From: Marinilactibacillus sp. Marseille-P9653
Lineage (GTDB): Bacteria; Bacillota; Bacilli; Lactobacillales; Carnobacteriaceae_A
Assembly: GCF_916618885.1 (NCBI RefSeq)
Contig: NZ_CAKAKH010000001.1
Location: 868,001-932,000, forward strand
Reading direction: 5' to 3'
Length of the DNA: 64,000 nt
Part shown: positions 34,504-43,707 of the stretch, piece after piece
How positions within the stretch are numbered: position 1 is the stretch's first letter
Layout: each line of letters begins with the position of its first letter
Translations under genes and position numbers: made by a program
The notes under the pieces: generated by a model
What the model saw: the letters and a program-made list of their open reading frames with translations, nothing else
Told to the model about the DNA's origin: nothing
Database searches by the model: none

Positions 34504-35067
34504 ATGGCGAAATATAGTCAAGAATTCAAATTAAAACTTGTAAAAGAATACGAAAATGGCAAATTGGGATATAAATCACTAGCTAAAAAGTACGGTATAC
34601 CAGATTCTTCTCCTATTAGAAGATGGACCAACCTTTATAAAACTTATGGAAAAGAAGGATTAAGCCCAAAGAAATCGAAAGAAGTCTATCCTGTTCATTT
34701 CAAATTAGATGTATTACAATTTATGAAACGAACAGGTTCTTCCTACCAAGAAACGGCTAATTCCTTCGGAATCAGAGAACTTTCTGTTATTGCGAATTGG
34801 AATCAAGCTTTTAACAAAGAAGGGATAGAAGGCCTGAAACCTAAAAAAAAGGGACGACCTTCTATGTCTAAATTACCTAAAAAAACAAAAGTGAATAAGA
34901 GTCAGAGTATGTCTAGAGAACAAGAGCTAGAGCGTGAGAATGAACTTCTTAGGTTAGAGAACGCTTATTTAAAAAAGGTAAAAGCTTACGAGGAGAATCC
35001 AAATGCCTTCCTCGCAGAGCACAAACAAGGTTGGCATTTGAGCTCAAAAAAGAAGGATATAGATTGA
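34504..35067 (+). CDS. IS150-group transposase OrfA
   Basis: 187 aa. Two helix-turn-helix modules (SQEFKLKLVKEYENGKLGYKSLAKKYGI and the related second copy from HFKLDVLQFMKRTGSSYQETANSFGI) bind the IS ends, and a leucine-zipper-like coiled coil (LERENELLRLENAYLKKVKAYEE) follows. ATG 34504 is in the position expected after the left-end hairpin. The slippery heptamer A AAA AAG at 35046-35052, in frame in orfA, should send some ribosomes into orfB. Confidence 0.9.
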   Translation: MAKYSQEFKLKLVKEYENGKLGYKSLAKKYGIPDSSPIRRWTNLYKTYGKEGLSPKKSKEVYPVHFKLDVLQFMKRTGSSYQETANSFGIRELSVIANWNQAFNKEGIEGLKPKKKGRPSMSKLPKKTKVNKSQSMSREQELERENELLRLENAYLKKVKAYEENPNAFLAEHKQGWHLSSKKKDID

Positions 35068-35897
35068 AAGATATTTTTAAAGTTGTGGGCATTCCTGAGG
35101 CTACGTACCATTATCATATAAAACGAACAGGCGCAGAAGATTACGATTTGTCTTTAAAAGAACAGATTACTGATATATTCTATCAATCCAAAGAGCGTTA
35201 CGGATATAAGCGAATCACGGACGAATTGAATGACGCTGGAATAGTAATCAACCATAAAAAGGTCTATCGCTTAATGAAGGAGTTAGGGTTGAAATGTATT
35301 AAATTCACACGTAAGACTCGAAAATATAACTCTTACAAAGGAACTGTAGGAAAAGTTGCCAAGAACAAGTTAAACCGCCGGTTTAATACGTCAATTCCTT
35401 TACAGAAACTAGTGACTGATATCACTGAATTTAAATGTACTGGAGATCAAAAACTTTATTTTAATCCCATAGTAGATTTGTATAATGGTGAAATTATTTC
35501 TTACAGTATTAATAAGCGTCCTGTTTTAGATTTAGCAATGGAACCTTTAAAAGAAGCTATTAAAACGATAAAGCAAAAAGCTACTGTTCGCACTACGATT
35601 CATTCCGATCAAGGGTGGCACTATCAACATAAAAAATGGGTAAATTTATTAAAACAGAATAAAATCTTCCAGAGCATGTCTCGTAAAGCAACCTGTTCTG
35701 ATAATGCCGTTATAGAAAACTTTTTTGGGATTATGAAGCAAGAAATGTATCACGGAGAACCTAAAGTAAGCTATGAAGAACTAAGAGAACAGATTGAAGA
35801 ATATATTGAGTGGTACAATACCACTCGTAGAAAGAAAAAACTGGCTGGCTTAAATCCAGTAGAATACCGAACTCAAGCCAGCCAGTCGGCTGCATAA
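35031..35897 (+). CDS. IS150-group transposase OrfB (DDE integrase)
   Basis: About 285 residues with an N-terminal HTH_21-like segment (YRLKDIFKVVGIPEATYHYH) and an rve integrase core. Catalytic acids are Asp in VTDITEF, Asp in HSDQGWHY and Glu in VIENFFGIMKQEM, in DDE order with family spacing. It has no start of its own that looks convincing; it is read as an OrfAB fusion after -1 frameshifting within 35046-35052. Confidence 0.9.
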   Translation: MAFELKKEGYRLKDIFKVVGIPEATYHYHIKRTGAEDYDLSLKEQITDIFYQSKERYGYKRITDELNDAGIVINHKKVYRLMKELGLKCIKFTRKTRKYNSYKGTVGKVAKNKLNRRFNTSIPLQKLVTDITEFKCTGDQKLYFNPIVDLYNGEIISYSINKRPVLDLAMEPLKEAIKTIKQKATVRTTIHSDQGWHYQHKKWVNLLKQNKIFQSMSRKATCSDNAVIENFFGIMKQEMYHGEPKVSYEELREQIEEYIEWYNTTRRKKKLAGLNPVEYRTQASQSAA

Positions 35898-35954
35898 TAT
35901 TAAAACTCTAACTTTTGGGGGTCAGCACCCTGGCAATAGTCAACGGGGTTTTGC

Positions 35955-36464
35955 TTATTTCATAATATCTGAAATGCCAGGGTTTGCATGCGCTAAACGA
36001 CTGGCTGCAGCTGCAGCGATCGCTCCAACAATATCGTCTAAGAAAGTATGTGTTTCTCCTGAATTTTCATGATTATCTAATTTACCAATCAGTTTTGGTT
36101 TTGTTTTATCTAAATAACCATAGTTGGTGAAGCCAATCGACCCATAGACATTGACGATAGAAAGAGCTAGAATCTCATCAATTCCGTAAAGTCCTTCATC
36201 TTCTTGAATGATTTCTTGAAGAGGACTAGACAATTTACCTTGTTCACATAAAACATCTAATTCGATTCCGGTTAGTATAGTATTTTGGACTTCTCGTTTC
36301 TTGACGACAGAGCTTACATTCTCCACACATAATTCCATTGAAATGTCTGAGATGTAAGGCTTTTGTAAGTCATAAACGAGTTCAGCAATTTCCTCTAATG
36401 TAACCCCTCGTTCTTCTAAACGTTGTAATGCTACTTTGTGTAATTTTGAACTGGGTTGTACCAT
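35955..36464 (-). CDS. phosphatidylglycerophosphatase A family (YutG)
   Basis: 169 aa. The central DEILALSIVNVYGSIGFTNYGYLDKTKP and the C-terminal THTFLDDIVGAIAAAAASRLAHA stretch contain the paired Asp residues of the PgpA fold. The N-terminal 70 residues with GVTLEEIAELVYDLQKPY are the extension found in the Firmicutes YutG branch. Presumed to dephosphorylate phosphatidylglycerol phosphate or a related lipid. It lies downstream of the FNR gene. Confidence 0.8.
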   Translation of the reverse strand: MVQPSSKLHKVALQRLEERGVTLEEIAELVYDLQKPYISDISMELCVENVSSVVKKREVQNTILTGIELDVLCEQGKLSSPLQEIIQEDEGLYGIDEILALSIVNVYGSIGFTNYGYLDKTKPKLIGKLDNHENSGETHTFLDDIVGAIAAAAASRLAHANPGISDIMK

Positions 36465-36496
36465 AATAAAAATCCTCCTCAGAATGAGTAAATTAT

Positions 36497-37498
36497 TTAT
36501 TCGTCAAATGATAAATTTGTACTTTGATAAGGTTGAGTATGTTCTTTTGGGTGAAGATAATGGACAGCGTGGTTCACTGCAGTAGGTGCTTCTCCAAAAC
36601 CTGTAGCGATCAATTTGATTTTACCGTCATACGTGCTGATATCGCCCGCAGCGTAAATGCCTTCGATAGAAGTTTCCATTTTTGGGTTCACTATAATTTC
36701 AGTTTTGTCTAAGGCTATACTCCAATTTTTCAAAGGACCAATAGAAGAACTGAATCCATAATTGACCACGAAATAATCTAAATCAATCTTAGTTAATCTT
36801 TCACCTTTAGCTTCTTTGAATACAACAGATGAAAGGTTTCCGTCTTGTCCAATTAATTCATGCGGAACATAAGGCGTTAATAGTTCTATTGAAGATTGTT
36901 TCACTTGTTCTACAGTTGCTTCGTGTGCTCTGAACTTGTTTCTTCTGTGAACAAGGTAAACTTTCTTGGCTATGGGTTCCAATGTTAATGCCCAGTCTAC
37001 TGCTGAGTCACCACCACCACATATCGCGACAGTTTTATCTTTATATTGCTCAAGATGATTGACAATATAATGTAATGACTTGTCTTCAAAGCTCTCTGCA
37101 TGTTCAAGCATCAATTTTCGAGGTTTAAAAGCACCTTGTCCAGTTGTAATAATAATGGTTCGAGAGTAATGAACGCCTTTATTTGTCGTAAGCTCAAACA
37201 CACCTTCATCGTTTTTTTGAATGGTCTGTACTTGTTCTTCCATACATAATGCTTGGTCAAATAACTGCATTTGAGCGGTTAGTTGTTTGATTAGTTCTTT
37301 ACCTGTAACAGCTGCGTAACCGCCAATATCATAAATTGTTTTGTCGGGATAGAGTAAGGAAACTTGTCCTCCAAGCACTGGTAACGTCTCAATGATTTTT
37401 GTTTTCACGTTTCTCATTCCAGCATAAAATGCCGAAAACATTCCGATGGGACCACCACCTATGATTGTAACATCATATAATTCATTTTCACTTGCCAC
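36497..37498 (-). CDS. ferredoxin--NADP+ reductase, thioredoxin-reductase type (YumC)
   Basis: 333-aa flavoprotein with FAD motif IIGGGPIGMFSAFYAG, NADPH motif AICGGGDSAVDWALTL and a C-terminal FAD contact YAAGDISTYDGK. It lacks the CxxC redox centre of thioredoxin reductase between the two dinucleotide domains and so matches the essential YumC-type FNR of Bacillus, which reduces ferredoxin or flavodoxin. Upstream yuiD is 26 nt away; the three genes yuiD-yumC-pgpA are likely co-transcribed. Confidence 0.9.
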   Translation of the reverse strand: MASENELYDVTIIGGGPIGMFSAFYAGMRNVKTKIIETLPVLGGQVSLLYPDKTIYDIGGYAAVTGKELIKQLTAQMQLFDQALCMEEQVQTIQKNDEGVFELTTNKGVHYSRTIIITTGQGAFKPRKLMLEHAESFEDKSLHYIVNHLEQYKDKTVAICGGGDSAVDWALTLEPIAKKVYLVHRRNKFRAHEATVEQVKQSSIELLTPYVPHELIGQDGNLSSVVFKEAKGERLTKIDLDYFVVNYGFSSSIGPLKNWSIALDKTEIIVNPKMETSIEGIYAAGDISTYDGKIKLIATGFGEAPTAVNHAVHYLHPKEHTQPYQSTNLSFDE

Positions 37499-37524
37499 TT
37501 AAAATCCTCCAATAAAGTAAACAA

Positions 37525-38016
37525 TTAATAAAGAAAGTTGATGAGTATTGCAATAAGAATACCAGACAGAATACCAAAAAACACTTCAATTGGTTTGTGT
37601 CCTAAAAATTCTGTTGACTGTCTATTTTCGTCGATCATTTCCTTGACGCCCTTAGTACCATCTTGACTGATGGCAATAATTGTCTTTCTAAGATTCTCAA
37701 AGTCAGCAATCAATTCATTGATTAATATACCATGTTCTCCGCTTTGTCTTCGAACGCCCATCGAATCAAAAATAACGATCACACCAAAAGTGGCAGCAAT
37801 CGCGACTAGTGGAGATCCATACCCCTGTTCAATGATTAATCCTGTAATCAATGCGGTAACTCCGGCTGAATGTGAACTGGGCATACCACCTGTAGACGTT
37901 GCAAGTGCAAAAGATGTAGGACGTCTTAGTAAAAAAGCTACTGGGATTTTAATGATTTGAGTAATAAAGATTGCACCTAGAGCTGCAATCAATGGGTAGT
38001 TGTCAAACAGTGTCAT
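37525..38016 (-). CDS. yuiD: divergent PAP2 family membrane protein (YuiD)
   Basis: 163 aa with four or five membrane spans. The conserved core ATSTGGMPSSHSAGVTALITGLIIEQGYGSP carries the Ser-His-Ser phosphatase-like motif, followed by FDSMGVRRQSGEHG. YuiD proteins are distant relatives of PAP2 phosphatases; the substrate is unknown. First gene of the minus-strand unit. About 280 nt upstream of it are non-coding. Confidence 0.85.
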   Translation of the reverse strand: MTLFDNYPLIAALGAIFITQIIKIPVAFLLRRPTSFALATSTGGMPSSHSAGVTALITGLIIEQGYGSPLVAIAATFGVIVIFDSMGVRRQSGEHGILINELIADFENLRKTIIAISQDGTKGVKEMIDENRQSTEFLGHKPIEVFFGILSGILIAILINFLY

Positions 38017-38245
38017 AAGAAATCTTCCTTTACTATAGATACAAATCTAGTATTTATCATAACATGAATAGTGTATTTATTTGTAGAAAAGTTTGCCTTT
38101 TGAAAAGTATGATTATTAAAAGAGAAGACGTGTTAACTATGTATGTAATTCCTGATTCAACTCTATCAGACTATTAAAAGAAACCGAAGTTTTTAAGGAT
38201 ATCTGTCTTTGAAAAAGTGTAATAAAGTAAAAGGTATTGGAAAAC

Positions 38246-38274
38246 TCTTTGATCTATTGTAAACTAATAATGAT
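38246..38274 (+). promoter_or_regulatory. putative promoter of the cyclophilin gene
   Basis: TTGGAA, 17-bp spacer, TAAACT, ending about 25-35 nt before the AAGGAGG and ATG of the cyclophilin gene. Coordinates are approximate and the match to consensus is moderate. Confidence 0.45.
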
Positions 38275-38296
38275 CTTATGAAGGAGGAATTTAAAC

Positions 38297-38887
38297 ATGA
38301 GCCAATATCCACAATTATCAGAACTTAAAGAAGATGCGTTAACAGCAACTTTGAAAACGAACAAAGGAGACATTGTTGTACAATTATTTCCTGAACATGC
38401 ACCTAAAACAGTAGAAAACTTTACTGGATTAGCTGAAAAAGGATATTATGACGGTGTTATTTTCCACAGAGTTATCCCGAATTTCATGATTCAAGGTGGA
38501 GATCCCACTGGAAGCGGTATGGGCGGAGAAAGTCTATGGGGTGGTAATTTTGAAGATGAGTTTTCATCGGATCTATTCAATCTTAAAGGCGCTTTGTCTA
38601 TGGCAAATGCTGGACCTGGAACAAATTCAAGTCAATTCTTTATTGTAACCATGTCTGATTTACCAGAACAAATGATACCTCAACTTGAGCAAGCTGGCTT
38701 TCCCGAAGAAGTGATTGAAGCTTATAAAGAAAATGGTGGAACACCTTGGCTTGATCAAAAACATACTGTTTTTGGACACGTTGTTAAAGGGTTAGATGTA
38801 GCAGAAGAGATTCAAAATGTAGATCGCAATGCTATGGATAAACCTACTCAAGATGTAACAATCCAATCTATCGAAATTAATAGATAA
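38297..38887 (+). CDS. peptidyl-prolyl cis-trans isomerase, cyclophilin type
   Basis: 196 aa, cytoplasmic, no signal peptide. Cyclophilin signature [27 protein letters not shown] holds the catalytic Arg and the Phe/Met/Gln of the pocket; [15 protein letters not shown] and the HTVFGHV strand follow. An insertion around residues 115-155 ([33 protein letters not shown]) is typical of the longer Lactobacillales form. Strong AAGGAGG site. Confidence 0.92.
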   Translation: MSQYPQLSELKEDALTATLKTNKGDIVVQLFPEHAPKTVENFTGLAEKGYYDGVIFHRVIPNFMIQGGDPTGSGMGGESLWGGNFEDEFSSDLFNLKGALSMANAGPGTNSSQFFIVTMSDLPEQMIPQLEQAGFPEEVIEAYKENGGTPWLDQKHTVFGHVVKGLDVAEEIQNVDRNAMDKPTQDVTIQSIEINR

Positions 38888-38965
38888 TAAATAAATGAAA
38901 AATGGGAGGTAGAGCCAAAGCGCTTTACCTCTGATTTTACATATTAAAGCATGGGAGTGTTAGAA

Positions 38966-39826
38966 ATGTTAGGAGCTATCGAAGCTGGAGGAACTAAATT
39001 TGTATGCGCTATCAGCGATGAAGCGTTGGTGATTAAAGAACGTATAACGATCCCGACAACTACACCAGAGGAAACATTGGGGAAAGTCTTTGAGTTTTTT
39101 GATCAATTCGAATTAGAATCGATGGGGATTGGTTCTTTTGGTCCTATTGGTGTAAACAAAGATTCTGAGTCATACGGTTATGTTACAACGACCCCCAAAA
39201 CGGCCTGGAAACATACAGATTTTTTGGGAAAAGTTAAAGAACGCTATACTATCCCAGTTGGATGGACGACGGACGTTAATGCTGCAGCATTAGGTGAGCT
39301 AGAAAGAGGAGCAGCAAAAGGAAAGTCATCTTGTATTTACCTAACGGTGGGTACAGGTATTGGCGGAGGAGCTGTAGTTGATGGTAAACCTCTAGAAGGA
39401 TTTGGTCATCCAGAAATGGGCCACGTACTTGTTAAAATGCATCCCGATGATACATTCGAAGGGGTATGCCCTTATCATAAAAACTGTCTTGAAGGATTAG
39501 CAGCAGGACCAGCTATTGAAAAGCGTTATGGTAAAAAAGCGCAGGAGTTAACAGACCGTAAAGAGGTTTGGGAAATCGAAGCATTTTATCTTGCTCAAGC
39601 ACTTATGAATTACACATTAATTTTGAGTCCTGAAAAAATCATTCTAGGAGGAGGGGTCATGAAGCAGAAACAGCTCTTTCCTCTTATTCGTAATGAATTC
39701 AAGACGCTACTAAATGGATATGTTGAAACACCTGACTTGGATACGTACATTATCCCTCCAGAATTAGGGGATGATGCCGGGATAACAGGAAGTCTACTAT
39801 TAGCGCTTAAGGAACTAGAAAAATAA
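38966..39826 (+). CDS. scrK: fructokinase (ROK family)
   Basis: 286 aa from ATG 38966, chosen because GGGAGTG lies 6 nt upstream; an earlier ATG (38951) overlaps that site. N-terminal phosphate loop AIEAGGTKFVCAIS, catalytic segment TDVNAAALGELERGAAKG, YLTVGTGIGGGAVVDGKPLEGFGHPEMGH and the zinc cluster CPYHKNCLEGLAAGPA match ROK fructokinases. It phosphorylates fructose to fructose-6-P; pgi is nearby. No sucrose genes adjoin it, so the scr name rests on homology alone. Confidence 0.85.
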   Translation: MLGAIEAGGTKFVCAISDEALVIKERITIPTTTPEETLGKVFEFFDQFELESMGIGSFGPIGVNKDSESYGYVTTTPKTAWKHTDFLGKVKERYTIPVGWTTDVNAAALGELERGAAKGKSSCIYLTVGTGIGGGAVVDGKPLEGFGHPEMGHVLVKMHPDDTFEGVCPYHKNCLEGLAAGPAIEKRYGKKAQELTDRKEVWEIEAFYLAQALMNYTLILSPEKIILGGGVMKQKQLFPLIRNEFKTLLNGYVETPDLDTYIIPPELGDDAGITGSLLLALKELEK

Positions 39827-39842
39827 GAAAACCATCCCGATG

Positions 39843-39894
39843 AAAGTGCCGCTGGCCAAGTATGTATTATACATACGACCAGCGGCACTTTTTT
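39843..39894. terminator. bidirectional terminator
   Basis: 13-bp GC-rich stem (AAAGTGCCGCTGG / CCAGCGGCACTTT); a second inner palindrome (GTATGTA...TACATAC) sits in the loop. Separates the convergent fructokinase and aminotransferase genes. Confidence 0.85.
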
Positions 39895-39909
39895 CGAGAT
39901 AATCTAAAA

Positions 39910-41088
39910 TTAACGAACCGATTCAAAAACGGATTTAATCCTGTTCAGTCCATCCAAGAGAACGGATTTTGGACAAGCAAAATTAAGGCGCATAAATTGT
40001 CCGCTTGATTCTCCGTAAGATTGACCATCATTTAAAGCAATATCTCCAACGTCTACAAAAGTTTGTTTGAGTTGCATGCTATCAATATTTAAAATAGATG
40101 CATCAAACCAGAACAAATAAGTAGATTCAGGTTTCATATAAAATACATCTGGAAGTTCTTTATCAAAAAAGTCCATCACGATTTGTCGATTTTCTTCAAG
40201 ATAAGTTAGTAGAGCTTTTTGCCAGCCCTCACTTCTTGAAAATGCAGCTTCTGTAGCCGTCATACCAAAAGTAGAAACGCCACCTTGCTCTGTTTGAGAC
40301 TGAATAAATTGTAATTTATTTTTTATTTCTTCATTATATACAATATAAAAAGCTAATTTAGTACCGGCAAGATTAAATGTCTTTGTAGCAGAGTGAAGCG
40401 TAACGACCCACTCTTTATACTGATCGTCCAAAGTGACCGGGGAATAAATGGTTGAATCAGAATACACCAAATCGCTGTGTATCTCGTCACTAACTAACAC
40501 TACTTGGTAGGTTACGCATAATGCCGTTAATTCAAGAAGTTCTTCTTTTGACCAAACTCTACCTCCAGGGTTATGAGGATTGCTTAGTAAAAATAATTTT
40601 ATAGAGTGTGCTTTAAACATTTCTTCTATATTTTGTAAATCCATCTTGTATTGTCCGTTTTCAATGAGAAGGGGAGAACGATAGAGTGTTCTACCGTTAT
40701 GTTCAACGATAGATGAAAAAGGCGTATAAACAGGGTCGTGGATCATCACACCTTCTTTAGGTGAAGTCAATGCTTGAACGCAAACCCCTAAAGCGCCCAC
40801 AACTCCTGGAGCGAATAATAGATTTTCCTCTGAAATCGTCATCTGATGTCTACTTTTCTGCCACTCAGCAATTGATTTTATTAACTGATCAGAAGGAAGT
40901 GAATAACCTAATATTGAGTGGTCAATGAGTTCATGTAAAGCTTGTTTGATTGAATCAGGATGATCAAAGTCCATATCCGCCACCCACATCGGTAAAGCTG
41001 TATCTGATCCAAAAAATGCTTTACGAGCATCCCATTTCACACTGTTGGTTCCTTTTCTGTTGATTATTTTGTCAAAATCGTTTTCCAT
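39910..41088 (-). CDS. MalY/PatB family PLP-dependent aminotransferase/C-S lyase
   Basis: 392 aa. Fold-type I PLP enzyme: WVADMDFDHP near the start, NPHNPGGRVW, the Asp of VLVSDEIHSDLVY, PLP-Lys in SATKTFNLAG and a C-terminal Arg in FMRLNFACP. PatB/MalY proteins cleave cystathionine or cysteine conjugates (beta C-S lyase). Named MalY in E. coli for a side effect on maltose control. No sulphur genes adjoin it. Monocistronic. Confidence 0.88.
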   Translation of the reverse strand: MENDFDKIINRKGTNSVKWDARKAFFGSDTALPMWVADMDFDHPDSIKQALHELIDHSILGYSLPSDQLIKSIAEWQKSRHQMTISEENLLFAPGVVGALGVCVQALTSPKEGVMIHDPVYTPFSSIVEHNGRTLYRSPLLIENGQYKMDLQNIEEMFKAHSIKLFLLSNPHNPGGRVWSKEELLELTALCVTYQVVLVSDEIHSDLVYSDSTIYSPVTLDDQYKEWVVTLHSATKTFNLAGTKLAFYIVYNEEIKNKLQFIQSQTEQGGVSTFGMTATEAAFSRSEGWQKALLTYLEENRQIVMDFFDKELPDVFYMKPESTYLFWFDASILNIDSMQLKQTFVDVGDIALNDGQSYGESSGQFMRLNFACPKSVLLDGLNRIKSVFESVR

Positions 41089-41277
41089 TTCTAATCATCC
41101 TTTACGCCTTTTTTATAGTATAACGTGGTTCAGTAATGAATTCTACTGATGATTAGTACGGTACCTTAAAAGTAATGGGAAAACGGGTAACACCATAGTT
41201 TCCCTAACGAATTCATTCGTGATATACTATTTAAGATAAATTAGAAAATACTCCATGAAAGATTGAGAGGTGAATTC

Positions 41278-41670
41278 ATGGGATACAAAATTGGAGACCG
41301 TGTGCGAGGGAATGTCACAGGTATACAACCGTATGGAGTATTTGTTGCATTAGATGATGAAACACAAGGACTCGTGCATATTTCCGAACTTAAGCATGGT
41401 TTTATAAAAGAAATCGAAGATATCGTAACTATCGGAGATGCTGTAGATGTTGTTGTAATGGACATTGATGAATACAGTAAAAAAATCAGTTTATCCATGC
41501 GAGGACTGAATACACCAAAATATCATCCTTTTTCCAATAAAAAAAAGAACCCAAGATACGGGCGGCGATCAGGGACAGAGTTTGAGTCTATTCGAAGAAA
41601 ATTCCCCAACTGGATTGATGAAGCACTTCGAGAAATTGAAGAAGGCGAACATCTAGACAAATCTAAGTAA
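41278..41670 (+). CDS. S1-domain RNA-binding protein (YugI/CvfD, general stress protein 13 type)
   Basis: 130 aa. An N-terminal S1 OB-fold (YKIGDRVRGNVTGIQPYGVFVALDDETQGLVHISEL ... KISLSMRGL) covers the first 75 residues; the rest is basic then acidic and helical. Orthologues bind RNA or ribosomes and affect stress tolerance and virulence in cocci. ATG 41278 is preceded by GAGAGGTG; a longer frame from 41263 overlaps that site. Confidence 0.88.
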   Translation: MGYKIGDRVRGNVTGIQPYGVFVALDDETQGLVHISELKHGFIKEIEDIVTIGDAVDVVVMDIDEYSKKISLSMRGLNTPKYHPFSNKKKNPRYGRRSGTEFESIRRKFPNWIDEALREIEEGEHLDKSK

Positions 41671-41760
41671 TTGAATTGGAACAATAGAGTTAAGTGGTTG
41701 AGTGAATGGTTATAAGAAGTTGAACCAGAATATCTGGTCAGATCACGTGAGGTGTAAAAT

Positions 41761-42153
41761 TTGATAGCAAAAAATCATTATGTAGCATGTACGGTTTTGG
41801 TTAAAGATGAAAATGATAGGTATGTATTCTTGGTTAAAAAGGAATCAAAAGGTTTTTCGTTTCCAGCAACAGAAGTCAAACCTAAGAAAACGGCACTCGC
41901 TTGTATTATAGAAAGAATGAAAGAAGTACTTTCTATTGATGTAGAAAAATTAGAATTGAACGAATTGACGAATGCAGTCGTTCAAGATAACCGTGTACCC
42001 TTATTCGTATTCACGTATGAAGATGAATCAGTGAAGAATCCGCTAGAACTACTAACAGATGATAATGAATTAACCTGGGAACACTCAGAGAAAATAACAA
42101 AGACACTCGAAGACTGGGAAATTTCAGGTGTTCCACAATTTCTACTGATTTGA
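41761..42153 (+). CDS. Nudix-like protein lacking the catalytic box
   Basis: 130 aa from TTG 41761, with GAGGTG 7 nt upstream. VACTVLVKDENDRYVFLVKKESKGFSFPATEVKPKKTALACII has the strand order of a Nudix hydrolase, but the Nudix box is degenerate: where a REx2EExG core is expected the protein reads ERMKEVLS, and the LPGG turn is FPAT. It probably does not hydrolyse nucleotides and may bind a ligand or another protein. Fold assignment is tentative. Confidence 0.6.
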   Translation: MIAKNHYVACTVLVKDENDRYVFLVKKESKGFSFPATEVKPKKTALACIIERMKEVLSIDVEKLELNELTNAVVQDNRVPLFVFTYEDESVKNPLELLTDDNELTWEHSEKITKTLEDWEISGVPQFLLI

Positions 42154-42165
42154 TCAGACTAAACC

Positions 42166-42199
42166 AACAAGAGGATCTTTAACGTTCCTCTTGTTTTTT
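42166..42199 (+). terminator. rho-independent terminator
   Basis: 10-bp stem (AACAAGAGGA / TCCTCTTGTT), 10-nt loop, T-run, after the Nudix-like gene. Confidence 0.8.
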
Positions 42200-42261
42200 G
42201 TAGGGTAAATCCTTTAAAATATAAAGTGAACGATATCAAAAATATGGAGGTTAGAACTCGA

Positions 42262-43611
42262 ATGGGTCACATTTCATTTGATTATTCAAAAGTGTTAAAT
42301 CGTTTTATAGGTAAAGAAGAATTAGATAATATGCAAGCACAAGTAACAACTGCTCACGATACAGTAAGAAACGGTACAGGAGCAGGAAGCGACTTTCTAG
42401 GCTGGGTTAATTTACCTACTGAATATGACAAAGACGAATTTGCTCGTATCCAAAAAGCAGCTGAAAAAATCAAGTCTAATTCAGAGATATTGATTGTAAT
42501 CGGGATCGGCGGCTCATATTTAGGAGCAAAAGCTGCGATTGATTTCTTAAGCCATTCTTTTTACAACGAATTAAGTGCTGATAAAAGAGATACACCACAA
42601 ATCTTTTTCGCTGGTAACAGTATTAGTTCAACGTATCTTTCTGACTTGATTGAATTAATCGGAGATAAAGACTTTTCGGTTAATGTTATCTCTAAATCAG
42701 GAACAACGACTGAACCTGCATTAGCATTTAGAGTGTTCAAGAATTTACTTATCGAAAAATACGGTAAGGAAGAAGCGAAATCTCGTATTTTTGCAACAAC
42801 GGATAAAGAAAAAGGTGCACTTAAATCACTTGCAGATACTGAAGGCTATGAAACTTTTGTTATTCCTGATGATGTTGGTGGACGTTTCTCAGTATTGACT
42901 GCTGTTGGTCTATTACCTATTGCTGTAAGTGGCGGTAACTTAGATGAGCTAATGAAAGGTGCTGCAGACGCTGCAAGTTTGTACACAGATACAGACTTAT
43001 CTAATAATGAAGCTTATCAATACGCTGCGTTAAGAAATGTTCTTTACCGTAAAGGATACTCTACAGAGTTATTGATCAATTACGAGCCAAACTTACAGTA
43101 TTTCTCAGAGTGGTGGAAACAGTTATTTGGAGAATCTGAAGGTAAAGACCAACGAGGCATTTATCCTTCAAGCGCAAACTTCTCAACTGACTTGCATTCT
43201 CTTGGACAGTATATTCAAGAAGGTAGACGTAATTTATTTGAAACAGTCATCAAAGTCGATAATCCAGCTAAAACCATTGATATTCCATCAGAGTCAGAAG
43301 ACCTTGACGGATTAGGGTACCTAGAAGGAAAAGATGTTGACTTTGTTAACACGAAAGCTTTCCAGGGCACACTATTAGCACATACAGATGGAGATGTACC
43401 GAATTTTGTAGTAACCATTCCAGATAATAGTGCTTATACTTTAGGATATTTATTCTATTACTTTGAAATAGCTGTTGCGATTTCGGGCTATTTAAATAGC
43501 GTCAACCCATTTGATCAGCCAGGTGTAGAAGCTTATAAGAAAAATATGTTTGCTCTCTTAGGCAAGCCAGGCTTTGAAGATTTAGCAAATGAATTGAATA
43601 ATCGTTTATAA
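42262..43611 (+). CDS. pgi: glucose-6-phosphate isomerase
   Basis: Interconverts glucose-6-P and fructose-6-P in glycolysis. 449 aa, the usual bacterial short form. [33 protein letters not shown] (phosphate loop), [17 protein letters not shown] and the active-site [24 protein letters not shown] are present. ATG 42262 follows ATGGAGG by 11 nt; the frame upstream to 42226 is not needed. Codon use is biased to A/T-ending optimal codons. Confidence 0.95.
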   Translation: MGHISFDYSKVLNRFIGKEELDNMQAQVTTAHDTVRNGTGAGSDFLGWVNLPTEYDKDEFARIQKAAEKIKSNSEILIVIGIGGSYLGAKAAIDFLSHSFYNELSADKRDTPQIFFAGNSISSTYLSDLIELIGDKDFSVNVISKSGTTTEPALAFRVFKNLLIEKYGKEEAKSRIFATTDKEKGALKSLADTEGYETFVIPDDVGGRFSVLTAVGLLPIAVSGGNLDELMKGAADAASLYTDTDLSNNEAYQYAALRNVLYRKGYSTELLINYEPNLQYFSEWWKQLFGESEGKDQRGIYPSSANFSTDLHSLGQYIQEGRRNLFETVIKVDNPAKTIDIPSESEDLDGLGYLEGKDVDFVNTKAFQGTLLAHTDGDVPNFVVTIPDNSAYTLGYLFYYFEIAVAISGYLNSVNPFDQPGVEAYKKNMFALLGKPGFEDLANELNNRL

Positions 43612-43640
43612 AAGTGATTTATAAATTCATTTAAAGAAAT

Positions 43641-43672
43641 CTCCTGCGGATTCATATCTGCAGGGGGTTTTT
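43641..43672 (+). terminator. terminator after pgi
   Basis: 9-bp stem CCTGCGGAT / ATCTGCAGG (one G-U), 4-nt loop, then GGGTTTTT. Confidence 0.75.
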
Positions 43673-43707
43673 ATCTATTAAAATAGATATACTGGAGGAA
43701 AACCGAT

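Larger units (their letters stand above)
34451..35929 (+). mobile_element. IS3 family (IS150-group) insertion sequence, 1479 bp
   Basis: Terminal inverted repeats TGTACCGACCCCCAAAAG... and, at the right end read in reverse, GGTGCTGACCCCCAAAAG..., identical over the 16 bp GACCCCCAAAAGTTAG and flanked by CTG duplications. It carries overlapping orfA and orfB in the -1 arrangement. The element looks intact and potentially active. Confidence 0.88.
34436..35955. terminator. terminator split by an IS element
   Basis: Removing the element 34451-35929 and one CTG copy joins AAAACCCCGCTG to GCAATAGTCAACGGGGTTTT. This restores an A-tract/CCCCG...CGGGG/T-tract hairpin between the convergent TIGR01906 and pgpA genes. 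The IS therefore sits in the loop of a bidirectional terminator. Confidence 0.75.

Noticed and set aside
41761-42153. Calling this gene a functional Nudix hydrolase (mutT)
   Set aside because: The catalytic Glu residues of the Nudix box are not present.
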